A stretch of 40,522 bases of DNA, from the NCBI RefSeq assembly GCF_000612625.1, contig NZ_CCAS010000039.1, positions 1 through 40,522 on the forward strand, written 5' to 3'. The position numbers and the translations under genes were made by a program. Below, in pieces: positions 1 to 8,717 of the stretch. Positions within the stretch are counted from its first letter, which is position 1; every line of letters begins with the position of its first letter. Origin of the DNA: Neobacillus jeddahensis. Its GTDB lineage: Bacteria; Bacillota; Bacilli; Bacillales; Cytobacillaceae. The notes beneath the pieces are model-generated. The model had not been told where the DNA came from and did no database searches. It saw nothing but the letters and a program-made list of their open reading frames with translations.

Positions 1-7
1 AAAGAAG

Positions 8-31
8 AAGGCAGGACTCATCTCCTGCCTT
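8..31 (-). terminator. Terminator after coaE
   Basis: The arms AAGGCAGGA (8-16) and TCCTGCCTT (23-31) pair perfectly over 9 bp around a 6-nt loop. On the minus strand the stem is followed by a TTCTTC T-rich tail. It lies 16 bases beyond the coaE stop codon and probably ends the phoP-to-coaE transcript. Confidence 0.75.
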
Positions 32-47
32 CACATATGAACTATTT

Positions 48-647
48 TTATCGTATCTTCCAGCTCGTTAACACACCTAGAAGCTGTTGTTCAGTCTCTT
101 CAATTACTCCATTATTATCAATTACGGCATCTGCTAGCTTCCGCTTTTCTGATAGAGCCATTTGCGATCGAATTCTTGCTTCTGCCTCTTCAACAGATAA
201 GCTATTTCTCGTGATTAATCTCTGCAATTGTGTATCATGGTCAACATAAACGAGAATGGTTTTATCAACCATATAAGTTAATTTCCCTTCAAATAACAAT
301 GGAATGTCAAGTACGACTACCTTTTCTTGGTTCATTTTCGCCTTTTCTACCTGATCCATCATGCGCTTCCTTACTTCAGGATGGACAATTTCATTTAGGA
401 GCAGCCGTTTATCAGTCTGGTGAAAAATAAGTGAACCGAGTTTTTGACGATCGATTTCCCCATCCGCCAATAATATCTCCTTGCCAAATTCAGCAATAAT
501 ACGAGAGTAAGCCACTTCACCTTTCATTACCGCTAGGCGCGCTTCTATATCTGCATCGATTACAGTGATGTTCATTTTTTTAAACATGTTTGAAACTGTG
601 CTTTTTCCACTGGCAATTCCGCCTGTTAACCCAATAACTAATGTCAT
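48..647 (-). CDS. coaE: Dephospho-CoA kinase
   Basis: This enzyme catalyses the last step of coenzyme A synthesis, ATP-dependent phosphorylation of the ribose 3'-hydroxyl of dephospho-CoA, in the cytoplasm. The protein opens with the P-loop [12 protein letters not shown] (about residues 6-17) and has the family length (199 aa). It also carries the FGKEIL region and the DIPLLFE motif around the CoA-binding part. I chose ATG at 647 over an in-frame start 24 bases upstream because GAGAGG lies just before it and the protein then begins directly at the P-loop strand. It is the last gene of the polA-mutM-ytaF-coaE run, as in Bacillus subtilis, and a terminator follows. Confidence 0.96.
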   Translation of the reverse strand: MTLVIGLTGGIASGKSTVSNMFKKMNITVIDADIEARLAVMKGEVAYSRIIAEFGKEILLADGEIDRQKLGSLIFHQTDKRLLLNEIVHPEVRKRMMDQVEKAKMNQEKVVVLDIPLLFEGKLTYMVDKTILVYVDHDTQLQRLITRNSLSVEEAEARIRSQMALSEKRKLADAVIDNNGVIEETEQQLLGVLTSWKIR

Positions 648-709
648 TTGCTTTCCTCTCTTTATTAACACTTTAACAGTTCATTTAACTACCACTTCAA
701 CTGAGTAAG

Positions 710-1345
710 TTATAATTTATAGATTCCAATGATAATTAATAAAATCCCTGGTAAAAACGTAAACTTTTGAATCCATTCAAATTTATGAAAAAAGGTTCCA
801 CTTTTTATACCAAATAGAACGAATAGTGAGCTCATGATCGCCACTGTCAAGGCTAGATAGATGGGGGAATAACCTAGCATTGCTGCGCCAATACCTGCTC
901 CGAAGGCATCAAATGACAGGGCAAAGCCTAGCATAAAAGCTTCGATTCCAGTGATGGTTCCAGATTGGTCAAAATCAGCAGACATTGGTTTTTTTAATAT
1001 ATTTACTGCTAATCCTAATGACCGGATTTCAAAATTCACAATTGTTTTTTCATGTTTTACGAGTTCTTTTTCTTTCTCAGGCCGAAAAAATTGAAACAGT
1101 ACCCAGGAACCAAGGACAATAAGAATGATACCTCCAAGACTTGCCGTAAAATTATGCGAGAGAACCTTCTCCAAGCCATGTCCAATCGACACAGCAATTA
1201 TTAAAGAGACGGCTGAGCATGTTGCGATAATGAGAACTGACTTAATCGGCATAACCATTTTCCTTAATCCATAGGTGAACCCGACACTAAAACTGTCAAG
1301 GCTAAGTGCAAATGCTAATATGAGAAGTGAGAACAATTGAACCAT
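710..1345 (-). CDS. ytaF: Sporulation membrane protein YtaF (MntP-like)
   Basis: A 211-residue protein of about six membrane segments belonging to the MntP-like manganese efflux fold; the orthologue at this position in Bacillus is called YtaF and is linked to sporulation. The two halves carry the duplicated pattern typical of the family: ALSLDSFSVGFTYGL (about residues 13-27) and ALSFDAFGAGIGAAML (about 142-157), each with a buried Asp in a membrane helix. Metal transport is inferred from the family and has not been shown by sequence alone. It sits between mutM and coaE on the same strand. Its ribosome binding site is inside a perfect inverted repeat (see 1353-1398). Confidence 0.9.
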   Translation of the reverse strand: MVQLFSLLILAFALSLDSFSVGFTYGLRKMVMPIKSVLIIATCSAVSLIIAVSIGHGLEKVLSHNFTASLGGIILIVLGSWVLFQFFRPEKEKELVKHEKTIVNFEIRSLGLAVNILKKPMSADFDQSGTITGIEAFMLGFALSFDAFGAGIGAAMLGYSPIYLALTVAIMSSLFVLFGIKSGTFFHKFEWIQKFTFLPGILLIIIGIYKL

Positions 1346-1352
1346 AAATCTA

Positions 1353-1398
1353 GGGCTCCTTCCTCCAAAATCACTACGATAGTATATGGCAGGAGCCC
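1353..1398 (-). promoter_or_regulatory. Inverted repeat that can mask the ytaF ribosome binding site
   Basis: On the plus strand GGGCTCCT (1353-1360) and AGGAGCCC (1391-1398) are perfect 8-bp complements separated by 30 bases. In the minus-strand mRNA the downstream arm contains the AGGAG closest to the ytaF ATG at 1345, so pairing would hide it. A second purine-rich site (GGAGGA, complement of 1361-1366) remains in the loop. The repeat is seen; regulation is inferred. Confidence 0.45.
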
Positions 1399-1417
1399 AT
1401 CCAATGTTAAAAGAAAA

Positions 1418-1448
1418 GCGAAAGCGCCTTGATTAGGGGCGACAAGGA
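1418..1448. repeat. Short GC-rich intergenic hairpin element downstream of mutM
   Basis: The stretch starts GCGAAAGCGCCTTG and ends GGGGCGACAAGG. It can fold two ways: CCTTG (1427-1431) with CAAGG (1443-1447), or CGCC with GGCG inside it. It resembles dispersed intergenic repeats I associate with Bacillus genomes, but only one copy is in this window, so the repeat status is recalled, not shown. It lies just past the mutM stop and might act as a weak terminator or mRNA end. Confidence 0.35.
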
Positions 1449-1453
1449 TTTAT

Positions 1454-2281
1454 TTATTTTTTTTGGCAGTTCGGGCAAAAATGCGTTCCTCTTCCACCAA
1501 CCGTTGTTTTCTCAAGAGGAGTTCCGCATCTTTTACAAGCTTCCCCTTTCCGTCCATAAGCATATAACTCGAGCTGGAACATACCAATTTCTCCTTGCGA
1601 GTTAATATATGAGCGGATTGTGCTGCCACCTTTTTTTACCGCCTCGCTTAAAGTAGCTACAATTTCACGGTGCAGAACAATGATTTCATCCTCACTCAAG
1701 GTACTAGCGAGCCTCTCTGGATGTATACCAGCACGGAAAAGCGCTTCATCGACATAGATATTACCAAGACCAACAAAAAGCTTCTGGTCTAATAGAGCTG
1801 TTTTTATTTTTCTATTTGTTCTCGCTAACCTCTCAGCTAAATATTCTTTTGTAAACTCCTCCGAGAATGGTTCTGGACCGAGTTCAATTAATGGTGGTTT
1901 AAGGAATTCTTCCCCTTTTTTATAAAGATGCATGGTTCCAAACTTTCGAACATCACGATACCTTAACTCTGTACCATCGGTAAAATGAAAAATGACATGT
2001 GTATGTTTATCAAAAGGCTCTTCCATCGGATATAATCCATACTTGCCTTCCATTCGTAAATGAGACACAAGGGCAAACTGATCGGTATAAAGAATTAAAA
2101 ATTTCCCTCTTCTTCCGACATCTACAATCGTCTCACCTTTTAGGGCATCGATAAATTGTTCAACATCAACCGGAGCCTTAATAATTTTTGGCCAGAAGAC
2201 CTTTGTATCTTGAATTTTCTTATTTAGCACTAAGTTTTTTAACGTTTTTCTAACCGTCTCTACCTCAGGAAGCTCAGGCAA
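1454..2281 (-). CDS. mutM: Formamidopyrimidine-DNA glycosylase (Fpg)
   Basis: Base-excision repair enzyme that removes 8-oxoguanine and formamidopyrimidines and nicks the abasic site by beta,delta-elimination. The protein begins MPELPEVETVR, with the catalytic Pro2 and Glu3. The helix-two-turn-helix includes GLGNIYVDEALF (about 168-179), and the C-terminus has the zinc finger CKRCGTPLEKTTVGGRGTHFCPNC (written here as C-x2-C-x16-C-x2-C) with its DNA-contacting Arg. Length is 275 aa, normal for the family. It follows polA by 15 bases and is surely co-transcribed, so polymerase I and the glycosylase that creates its substrate gaps are made together. Confidence 0.97.
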   Translation of the reverse strand: MPELPEVETVRKTLKNLVLNKKIQDTKVFWPKIIKAPVDVEQFIDALKGETIVDVGRRGKFLILYTDQFALVSHLRMEGKYGLYPMEEPFDKHTHVIFHFTDGTELRYRDVRKFGTMHLYKKGEEFLKPPLIELGPEPFSEEFTKEYLAERLARTNRKIKTALLDQKLFVGLGNIYVDEALFRAGIHPERLASTLSEDEIIVLHREIVATLSEAVKKGGSTIRSYINSQGEIGMFQLELYAYGRKGEACKRCGTPLEKTTVGGRGTHFCPNCQKK

Positions 2282-2296
2282 ACTAGATCCCCCTTA

Positions 2297-4933
2297 CTAT
2301 TTAGCATCAAACCAGGTTGGACCATAGGCATAGTCCACTTTCAACGGTACCTTTAATTCAAGCGCATTCTCCATCACGTTTGGGACTAACTTCTTCAGGA
2401 TTTCAATCTCATCTTCAGGAGCTTCGAAGATCAATTCATCATGCACTTGAAGCAATAGGCGTGTTTTAAGACCTTTATCCTTTAGGGCCTCGTCCATATC
2501 AATCATAGCTTTCTTGATAATATCAGCGGCGCTGCCTTGGATTGGCGTGTTCATCGCTGTTCTTTCCGCAAAGCTTCTTATATTAAAATTACGAGCGGTG
2601 ATTTCAGGTAGATAACGTCTTCTTTGCATTAGTGTTGTCACAAACCCTTTTTGTCGGGCTGAATGAATGATGTCATCCATATATTCCTTTACACCTGGAT
2701 AGGTATCAAGGTAACGTTCAATAAACTGACCCGCTTCTTTTCGAGTGATACCCAACGATTGGGAAAGACCATAATCACTTATTCCGTAGACAATCCCGAA
2801 GTTAACAGCCTTGGCCTGGCGTCTCATATTGGAAGTTACCTCGTCTTTGTCAACATGAAATACCTCCATCGCTGTTTTCGTATGAATGTCCATATCATCT
2901 TTAAATGCCTGAATAAGTTTTTCATCTCCGGCAATATCAGCCAGAACACGGAGTTCAATTTGCGAATAGTCCGCCGCAAAAATGACCCAGCCCTCTTCTG
3001 ATGGAACAAATGCTTGACGAATCTTGCGGCCTTCCTCCAGGCGAATGGGAATGTTTTGTAGGTTGGGATCAATCGAGCTTAATCTGCCGGTCGCCGTTAA
3101 TGTTTGTTGATATCTCGTATGAACCTTGTCGGTTTTCGGATTAATCACTTTTAGCAGACCCTCAATATACGTGGATTGCAGCTTTCCTAATTGGCGATAA
3201 AGGAGAATATGCTCAATGATTTCATGGTCCTCCGCTAATTTTTCTAAAACATCAGCTGAAGTTGAATGACCTGTTTTCGTTTTCTTAAAAGAATGCAGAC
3301 CCAACTTTTTAAACAAAATGACCCCTAGTTGCTTTGGAGAATTAATATTAAACTTCTCACCTGCAAGCTGACATATTTTCTCTTCGATTTGAACGAGTCG
3401 CTCATTCAGTTCCTTCCCCATCAACTGTAATCGTTCCTGTTCCACTTTTATTCCGCACGATTCCATATCTGCTAATATTAAAGATAACGGCATTTCAAGC
3501 TCTTTAAATAACTCATATTGTTCATTTTGAGCCAATTCATCCTCTAGCTTCTCTTTTAAGTCGAACATGGCAAGTCCCTTGCGAACGAGGTGCTGAGCAA
3601 GCTTAGCCACTTCAGGAACGCTTCGCTTCGCACCTTTTCCATAAAATGATTCATCCGATTGAATATTATGGATGTCGTATCGTTTGGCAATGGCCGCTAA
3701 ATCCTCAATATTTTCAGAAGGATTGATAAGATAAGAAGCCATAAGAATATCAAAATTAACTCCTTTTAAATGAATATCATATCTTCGTAATGACACCTCA
3801 GTGCGCTTAGCATCATAAACAATTTTCTTCTTTCCTTCATCCTCGGCCCATCTTTTAAAAGCAGGAGATTTTAATACCTGATCTGTCGGCAAATAATAAT
3901 TTCCATTCTTATTAACAAGCGAAAACCCAATGATCTCTGCATAGTGATAATTATCATCTAGCATTTCAACATAAAAATAATTGATCTCTGCAAAGAGTTC
4001 ATCTGTTATTTCTTCTGGTATGACATACTTTATCTCCTCTAACTCCATCACTTCGATTTCAGTTGTATCTTCCCCCAACCTATCCAATAAGGAGTGGAAA
4101 CCCAATTCTTTAAATAAACTAACCAGCTTCTCTCTAGTAAAGCCCTCATAATGAAGCGTATCTAACGCGACTTCAACAGGGGCTTTCCGTTCAATCGTAG
4201 CAAGCTCTTTGCTCATGATTGCTTGGTCTTTAAATTCAGCTAATTTTTCTTTTAGTTTATTCCCACTAACCTGATCAATTGAATCTAACAAATTTTCTAA
4301 AGTTGAAAACTCCTTTAGTAATTTGATTGCCGTTTTTTCCCCGACACCTGGAACTCCTGGGATATTATCAGAAGCATCACCCATTAACCCCTTCATATCG
4401 ATAATTTGTTCTGGTGTCAGGCCATATTTTTCAGCCACATGTTTTGGGGTATACTCCTCGATATCGGTAATCCCTTTTCGAGTAATCCCGACAGTTGTGA
4501 AAGGAGAAGAAAGTTGTGTTAAATCCTTATCACCGGAGATGACTTTAACTTCGTAGCCGTCTGTTTCAGCTGTTAACGAAAGGGTACCGATAATATCATC
4601 GGCTTCATAGTTCTCAAGTTCATATCTAGGGATTCCGTATGCATCTAGTAGTTCGCGGATGAATGGAAATTGCTCGGATAATTCTGGTGGCGTTTTTTGT
4701 CTCCCACCTTTATATTCCCCAAATGTCTTATGACGAAAGGTTGTTTTCCCCGCATCAAATGCAACAAGCATATGTGTAGGTTTTTCATCTTCTAAAATTT
4801 TCATTAACATCATCGTAAAACCATATACCGCATTTGTATGTATACCTTTATCATTGTTCAGTAATGGTAAGGCAAAAAATGCCCTGTATGCAATACTGTT
4901 CCCGTCAATCAACACTAGCTTTTTCTTATCCAT
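2297..4933 (-). CDS. polA: DNA polymerase I
   Basis: Repair and Okazaki-fragment polymerase of 878 aa. The N-terminal 5'-3' nuclease domain (about 1-300) shows LVLIDGNSIAYRAFFA and YEADDIIG, followed by the helix-hairpin-helix GVPGVGEKTAIKLL. The middle domain (about 300-470) has the fold of a 3'-5' exonuclease but lacks the DxE metal-binding pair at its start (YVEMLDD instead of FDTET), as in other Bacillus enzymes, so proofreading is probably absent. The polymerase domain has motif A DYSQIELRVLADIAGD, motif B RRQAKAVNFGIVYG and motif C QVHDELIFE. The start overlaps the end of phoR by 19 bases, so translation is likely coupled. Confidence 0.98.
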   Translation of the reverse strand: MDKKKLVLIDGNSIAYRAFFALPLLNNDKGIHTNAVYGFTMMLMKILEDEKPTHMLVAFDAGKTTFRHKTFGEYKGGRQKTPPELSEQFPFIRELLDAYGIPRYELENYEADDIIGTLSLTAETDGYEVKVISGDKDLTQLSSPFTTVGITRKGITDIEEYTPKHVAEKYGLTPEQIIDMKGLMGDASDNIPGVPGVGEKTAIKLLKEFSTLENLLDSIDQVSGNKLKEKLAEFKDQAIMSKELATIERKAPVEVALDTLHYEGFTREKLVSLFKELGFHSLLDRLGEDTTEIEVMELEEIKYVIPEEITDELFAEINYFYVEMLDDNYHYAEIIGFSLVNKNGNYYLPTDQVLKSPAFKRWAEDEGKKKIVYDAKRTEVSLRRYDIHLKGVNFDILMASYLINPSENIEDLAAIAKRYDIHNIQSDESFYGKGAKRSVPEVAKLAQHLVRKGLAMFDLKEKLEDELAQNEQYELFKELEMPLSLILADMESCGIKVEQERLQLMGKELNERLVQIEEKICQLAGEKFNINSPKQLGVILFKKLGLHSFKKTKTGHSTSADVLEKLAEDHEIIEHILLYRQLGKLQSTYIEGLLKVINPKTDKVHTRYQQTLTATGRLSSIDPNLQNIPIRLEEGRKIRQAFVPSEEGWVIFAADYSQIELRVLADIAGDEKLIQAFKDDMDIHTKTAMEVFHVDKDEVTSNMRRQAKAVNFGIVYGISDYGLSQSLGITRKEAGQFIERYLDTYPGVKEYMDDIIHSARQKGFVTTLMQRRRYLPEITARNFNIRSFAERTAMNTPIQGSAADIIKKAMIDMDEALKDKGLKTRLLLQVHDELIFEAPEDEIEILKKLVPNVMENALELKVPLKVDYAYGPTWFDAK

Positions 4934-6366
4934 TTTTCTTCACCATCCAAAAAATTCTTCTTTTTCAGCTCGATAATAAATTCACTACCTTCACCCATTT
5001 TACTTCTAACACTGATGCTGCCATGATGGGCCTCTATTAAATGTTTGACAATGGCTAATCCAAGTCCTGTCCCACCAGAGTTCCGACTTCTAGCACGGTC
5101 AACTCGATAAAACCGTTCAAAAATCCGTGGAATGTCTTCCTTATTTATACCCACCCCCGTGTCCTTGACATGAATCCGAACATTTTCTTCATAGTCAAGA
5201 AGGATTATTTTAATATCACCCTCCGCTGGTGTATAGGTAATGGCATTCCCAATTAAGTTGATAAACACTTGTTTTAAACGATCGATATCCGCGTTTATTA
5301 GTACTTGTTTCTGTTTACTATAGAATTCAAGACGAAGATTCTTTGCCTTAGCCTTTCCCTCAAGCAGTTTGATAACTTCATTCAGCAATGGATATAAATC
5401 CACTTCCTGAATGTTCAATTGGAAGCCCTGCTGCTCAATTTTGGAAAGCTCTAAGAGTTCTTGGATAAGGGTTTGTAACCGATCGCTTTCCTTTAATATA
5501 ATCGATAGAAACGCCTCCAACGAATCTTTATTATTCATCGCTCCGTCCAATAGGGTTTCAGCAAAGCCTTTGATCGACGTAACAGGTGTTTTTAACTCAT
5601 GCGAAACATTAGCGACAAAGTCCTTTCGCATTTGCTCAAGTTTCTTTAATTCTGTTATATCGTGGAAAACGAGCAATACCCCTTTCCAAACATTGTTTGT
5701 TCCAATAATCGGAACCCCATAGACCACAAAATATCTTCTTTCAATTATTAATGGAATTAATAAGTGTTTACTGCACTTTTTCTCAGTCCGGAATACTTCT
5801 GCAACTAAGTGACAAATTTCCTCATTTTCAAGTACTTCATAATAAAGTTTATCTAAATAGTTTTTTGGATCTATATGAAATATGTCAATATAGCCTTTAT
5901 TTATAAGGTTTATATAGCCACGGCTATCAATTAAAATTAAACCTGCTCCCATATTCTCAATCAACACACTTAATCGATCCTGTTGCATTTCTTGTGCTTT
6001 GCTGAGCCCTTGAAGGTTTTCAGCAAGCACATTAATAGATGATCCTAGTATCCCAGCATCATCAAAACGATCCACTTTTGTTCGGGCTCGATAGTTGCCG
6101 TGGGCAAGTTCTAAGGCAACTTCAGTAGCTTCCTTAATTGGTTTTGTATATCTTGATGAGATCCTTAGTCCAAGGATTATGATAATAATAACGGTAATCC
6201 CAAGACTGAAAGAAAAAATCCACCAAATTTCTATTTTGAGGTGTTCATTAAGAGCGTCCATCAGGTCATTTTTTAATAATTGACCGAGTAATATTCCTAT
6301 TCCAACTAATACAGTACACATTAAGGTAATGAATACGGTGAAAAGCCACGTTCCTAATTTTGTCAT
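4915..6366 (-). CDS. phoR: Phosphate sensor histidine kinase PhoR, short sensor form
   Basis: Membrane histidine kinase that pairs with PhoP in the phosphate-starvation response. The order is TM1 (about 7-30), only some 17 residues outside the membrane, TM2 (about 47-67), HAMP (about 68-120), PAS (about 128-240), HisKA with the phospho-acceptor in VSHELKTP (His256) and a HATPase with N-box NAITYTP and DTGVGI/GGTGLGLAI. At 483 aa it is roughly 100 residues shorter than the B. subtilis PhoR I know; the missing part is the extracytoplasmic domain between the two TMs. It starts at an ATGA overlap with the phoP stop. Confidence 0.93.
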   Translation of the reverse strand: MTKLGTWLFTVFITLMCTVLVGIGILLGQLLKNDLMDALNEHLKIEIWWIFSFSLGITVIIIIILGLRISSRYTKPIKEATEVALELAHGNYRARTKVDRFDDAGILGSSINVLAENLQGLSKAQEMQQDRLSVLIENMGAGLILIDSRGYINLINKGYIDIFHIDPKNYLDKLYYEVLENEEICHLVAEVFRTEKKCSKHLLIPLIIERRYFVVYGVPIIGTNNVWKGVLLVFHDITELKKLEQMRKDFVANVSHELKTPVTSIKGFAETLLDGAMNNKDSLEAFLSIILKESDRLQTLIQELLELSKIEQQGFQLNIQEVDLYPLLNEVIKLLEGKAKAKNLRLEFYSKQKQVLINADIDRLKQVFINLIGNAITYTPAEGDIKIILLDYEENVRIHVKDTGVGINKEDIPRIFERFYRVDRARSRNSGGTGLGLAIVKHLIEAHHGSISVRSKMGEGSEFIIELKKKNFLDGEEKWIRKS

Positions 6367-7079
6367 TCGCCTTTTGGATCCTCCAATTTGTATCCTAGAC
6401 CACGCATGGTTTTTATATAGATAGGTTTTTTCGTATCCTCTTCAATTTTCTCTCTTAAATGTGAAATATGTACATCTACAATCCTAGTATCGCCAGCAAA
6501 GTCATAATTCCAAACTGCACTGAGTAATTGATCACGGGTTAAAACACGGCCTTTATTTTGGGCAAGAAAAAGGAGCAATTCAAACTCCTTTAAAGTTAAC
6601 TCCAAAAGGTCTCCTTTAAAGTAAGCTTCATATTTTTCTGGGTGAAGAGTTAATTTTCCAATTCCAATTTGTCCATCGGATTCATCCTTCTCCAATGCTG
6701 CTCCAATTTGAAACTGGGTCCTTCTTAAAATGGCCTTTACTCGAGCAATAACTTCTCGTGGACTGAATGGCTTGACCATGTAATCGTCCGCGCCCAATTC
6801 TAATCCTATAATTTTATCAAGCTGATCATCTTTTGCTGTTAACATTAATATAGGAATCATAATATTTTTTTGTCGCAACTGTTTGCATACTTCCATGCCA
6901 TCCAATATCGGCAGCATAAGATCAAGGACAATAATATCCGGGGATTCTTTTTCCGCTAGCTGTTTCCCCTGTAGTCCATCCATAGCGGTTATGACCTCAA
7001 ATCCCGCCTGTTCTAAATTATATTGAAGTAAGGTAACAATTGATTGTTCATCATCAACAACAAGTACTTTATTTTTCAT
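6363..7079 (-). CDS. phoP: Phosphate response regulator PhoP
   Basis: OmpR/PhoB-type transcription factor controlling phosphate scavenging genes. The receiver domain has the acidic pair DD (9-10), phospho-acceptor Asp53 in VLDLMLP and the lysine in MVKPFSPRE. The C-terminal winged helix includes LTLKEFELLLFLAQNKGRVL (about 150-169) and ends in IKTMRGLGYKL. I place the start at ATG 7079, because AGGTGGGGG lies at normal distance; the GTG four codons upstream is part of that Shine-Dalgarno sequence. The 238-aa length is normal. A transposon now ends about 150 bp upstream of this gene. Confidence 0.96.
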   Translation of the reverse strand: MKNKVLVVDDEQSIVTLLQYNLEQAGFEVITAMDGLQGKQLAEKESPDIIVLDLMLPILDGMEVCKQLRQKNIMIPILMLTAKDDQLDKIIGLELGADDYMVKPFSPREVIARVKAILRRTQFQIGAALEKDESDGQIGIGKLTLHPEKYEAYFKGDLLELTLKEFELLLFLAQNKGRVLTRDQLLSAVWNYDFAGDTRIVDVHISHLREKIEEDTKKPIYIKTMRGLGYKLEDPKGE

Positions 7080-7227
7080 AATTTCCCCCACCTATTTTGT
7101 TACCTTCATTATATATATAAGGATGAGAGATTATCTAGTTTTACGGGCTAATTTAATTATAAAAGAGGATTTTCAAGAAGAATCTTTTTTATAGGAAGTG
7201 AGGAATGCATTATTTTAATGGAATAAA
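7080..7227 (-). promoter_or_regulatory. Residual phoP upstream region
   Basis: About 150 AT-rich bases remain between the transposon and phoP. On the minus strand there are two TATAAT hexamers (complements of about 7155-7160 and 7108-7113), but neither has a convincing -35 at 16-18 bases. That would fit activator-dependent promoters, as known for phoPR in B. subtilis, but I could not recognise clear PhoP boxes. Confidence 0.3.
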
Positions 7228-7235
7228 GAAATTAG
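7228..7235. repeat. Left 8-bp target-site duplication
   Basis: GAAATTAG lies immediately outside the left inverted repeat and recurs exactly at 12653-12660 outside the right one. Eight-base duplications are the known product of ISL3-family transposition. Confidence 0.9.
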
Positions 7236-7260
7236 GGGTAATCGGAAAATAGTGTGGAAA
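7236..7260. repeat. Left terminal inverted repeat of the transposon
   Basis: Begins GGGTAATCGGA and ends GTGTGGAAA. It matches the reverse complement of 12628-12652 at 22 of 25 positions, including the first 11 and last 9 bases. Confidence 0.88.
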
Positions 7261-7265
7261 GAGGG

Positions 7266-8592
7266 TTAAAAGTTACCCTCTTCCATAGCCTTGGTCAATG
7301 TGGAAAAATCAGCACCATAGATTTCCTCAAACACCCATTCATAGCCAGTATGTGCCCAATTTGGGAACTGATCAGGTAACATTTTCCCAAAAGTGACTTC
7401 GATTTCTTTGAATTTCTTTTTCTTTTTTACTTTACGATAGCCTTGTGTAAACAGGATTTTTGCTCTAAGGGCTTCAAAAGAGTATCCACGGCCAACATGG
7501 TTCATTGTCTTAATTAAACGATTCAAGGATTCTGTATAGGCGTTTGTAATAGGAGAATTGAAATAGTTGAATATCTCTTCTCCCCAATTATTCATTGCTT
7601 TAATCAGATCTTCAAAATAAGTCATTAAATCTTTAGGTATATTTGAAAACCAGTTTTGGTAAAGTTTATAGGCCTCATTGATTGATTCTGCCTCATAGAT
7701 ATCAAAGAATTGCTCTTTAAGCTCGTATGCTTTACCGAGTGACGGGAGCATATCAGTCCAAATTTGCAATTTTATTTGATCGTCGAAGTCGTTTAGTCTT
7801 TTCGTCTTGTTAGAAGCACATATAAGTCCCTCATAAGTTGCCTACGCTCTTCAGCTGACACATTTTTACGGTTAGCCTTTCGTATCTTTTCCAAGGCTTT
7901 ATTGGCTAATTTAATAATATGAAACTTATCAATTACGATTTTAGCATGAGGTATCACTGTATTTACAGCACTTTTATAAGGGTTCCACAAATCCATTACT
8001 ACAAGTTCGATTTTATCAATGTTCTGGAGCTTGAAAAGTAGCTTATAACCATATCCTTACTTCGTTTTCGTAAAATATCAATTACCAACCTGTTTTCAAC
8101 ATCTGTGATAACACAAAGATTTTTTTTAAGCAAATGAACTTCATCAATACCAAGCCAATTAGGAGTTCTAATATCAATTTGAGCTTCAAGTTCAATAACG
8201 TAGTCATTAAAAATGCTTCGTACAGTCCTTTCATCAACACCTATCCTATCTGCAACGCTGATAAACTTTCTTTCAAGACTTGCTTCTTGAATTCAATCTA
8301 TTAGCCTATTAGTAACAGAACGATTGATATCCATATCCAGTAGATTTTCAAAAAATGTTTCATTACATTCCCTACATTTATATCGTTGGCGATCGACATA
8401 AATACCGACACGTTTTGCGTGCATTGGTAGATCAAAAAATAGCTGTTTTTTCTTACCATGTTTATATAAGTTTGCAACAGTACCACATTTTGGACAGTAA
8501 AACGGAGGTGATGACGCAGTTTCTACCAAGAACCGATAATCATCATCATTTTCTTTCATATCTAAAATCTCGAGATTTGGTAAATTGAGCAT
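7266..8592 (-). pseudogene. ISL3-family transposase, disrupted
   Basis: Three adjoining open segments together make one ISL3 transposase. The N-terminal part (8592-8293) has the zinc-finger pattern C-P-K-C ... C-R-E-C typical of this family. It ends at an in-frame TGA (8287-8289 region) where a Trp codon would fit, since the reading continues through an HTH (VADRIGVDERTVRSIF) to the first DDE strand GIDEVHLLKKN. A one-base frameshift near 8035-8045 moves to the frame encoding VVMDLWNPYKSAV (second Asp) and the HIIKLANKAL helix. A second frameshift near 7795 leads to the final 167 residues, including NAYTESLNRLIKTMNHVGRGYSF with the last catalytic Glu. With one nonsense and two frameshifts it should be inactive. 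ATG 8592 is favoured because AAAGGTG precedes it. Confidence 0.88.
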
Positions 8593-8717
8593 ATTGTTTA
8601 ACACCTTTATTCTATCCTTTTCCTAGATGATTAATTTAATATTGAATTAATTCCCCTCAATAAGAAAATACAAGAGCTGTTAATACGGCTTTTGATTCCA
8701 AAGGGAAAAATTTAATA

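Noticed and set aside
7261..7280. GAGGGT/ACCCTC hairpin at the transposase stop as a strong terminator
   Set aside because: Only six clean pairs and a tail of three T; it may slow transcription but should not stop it fully.
7299..7306. TGTGGAAA as a second, inner copy of the left end
   Set aside because: Only 8 bases match, the GGATTA part is missing, and it lies within the transposase coding sequence.
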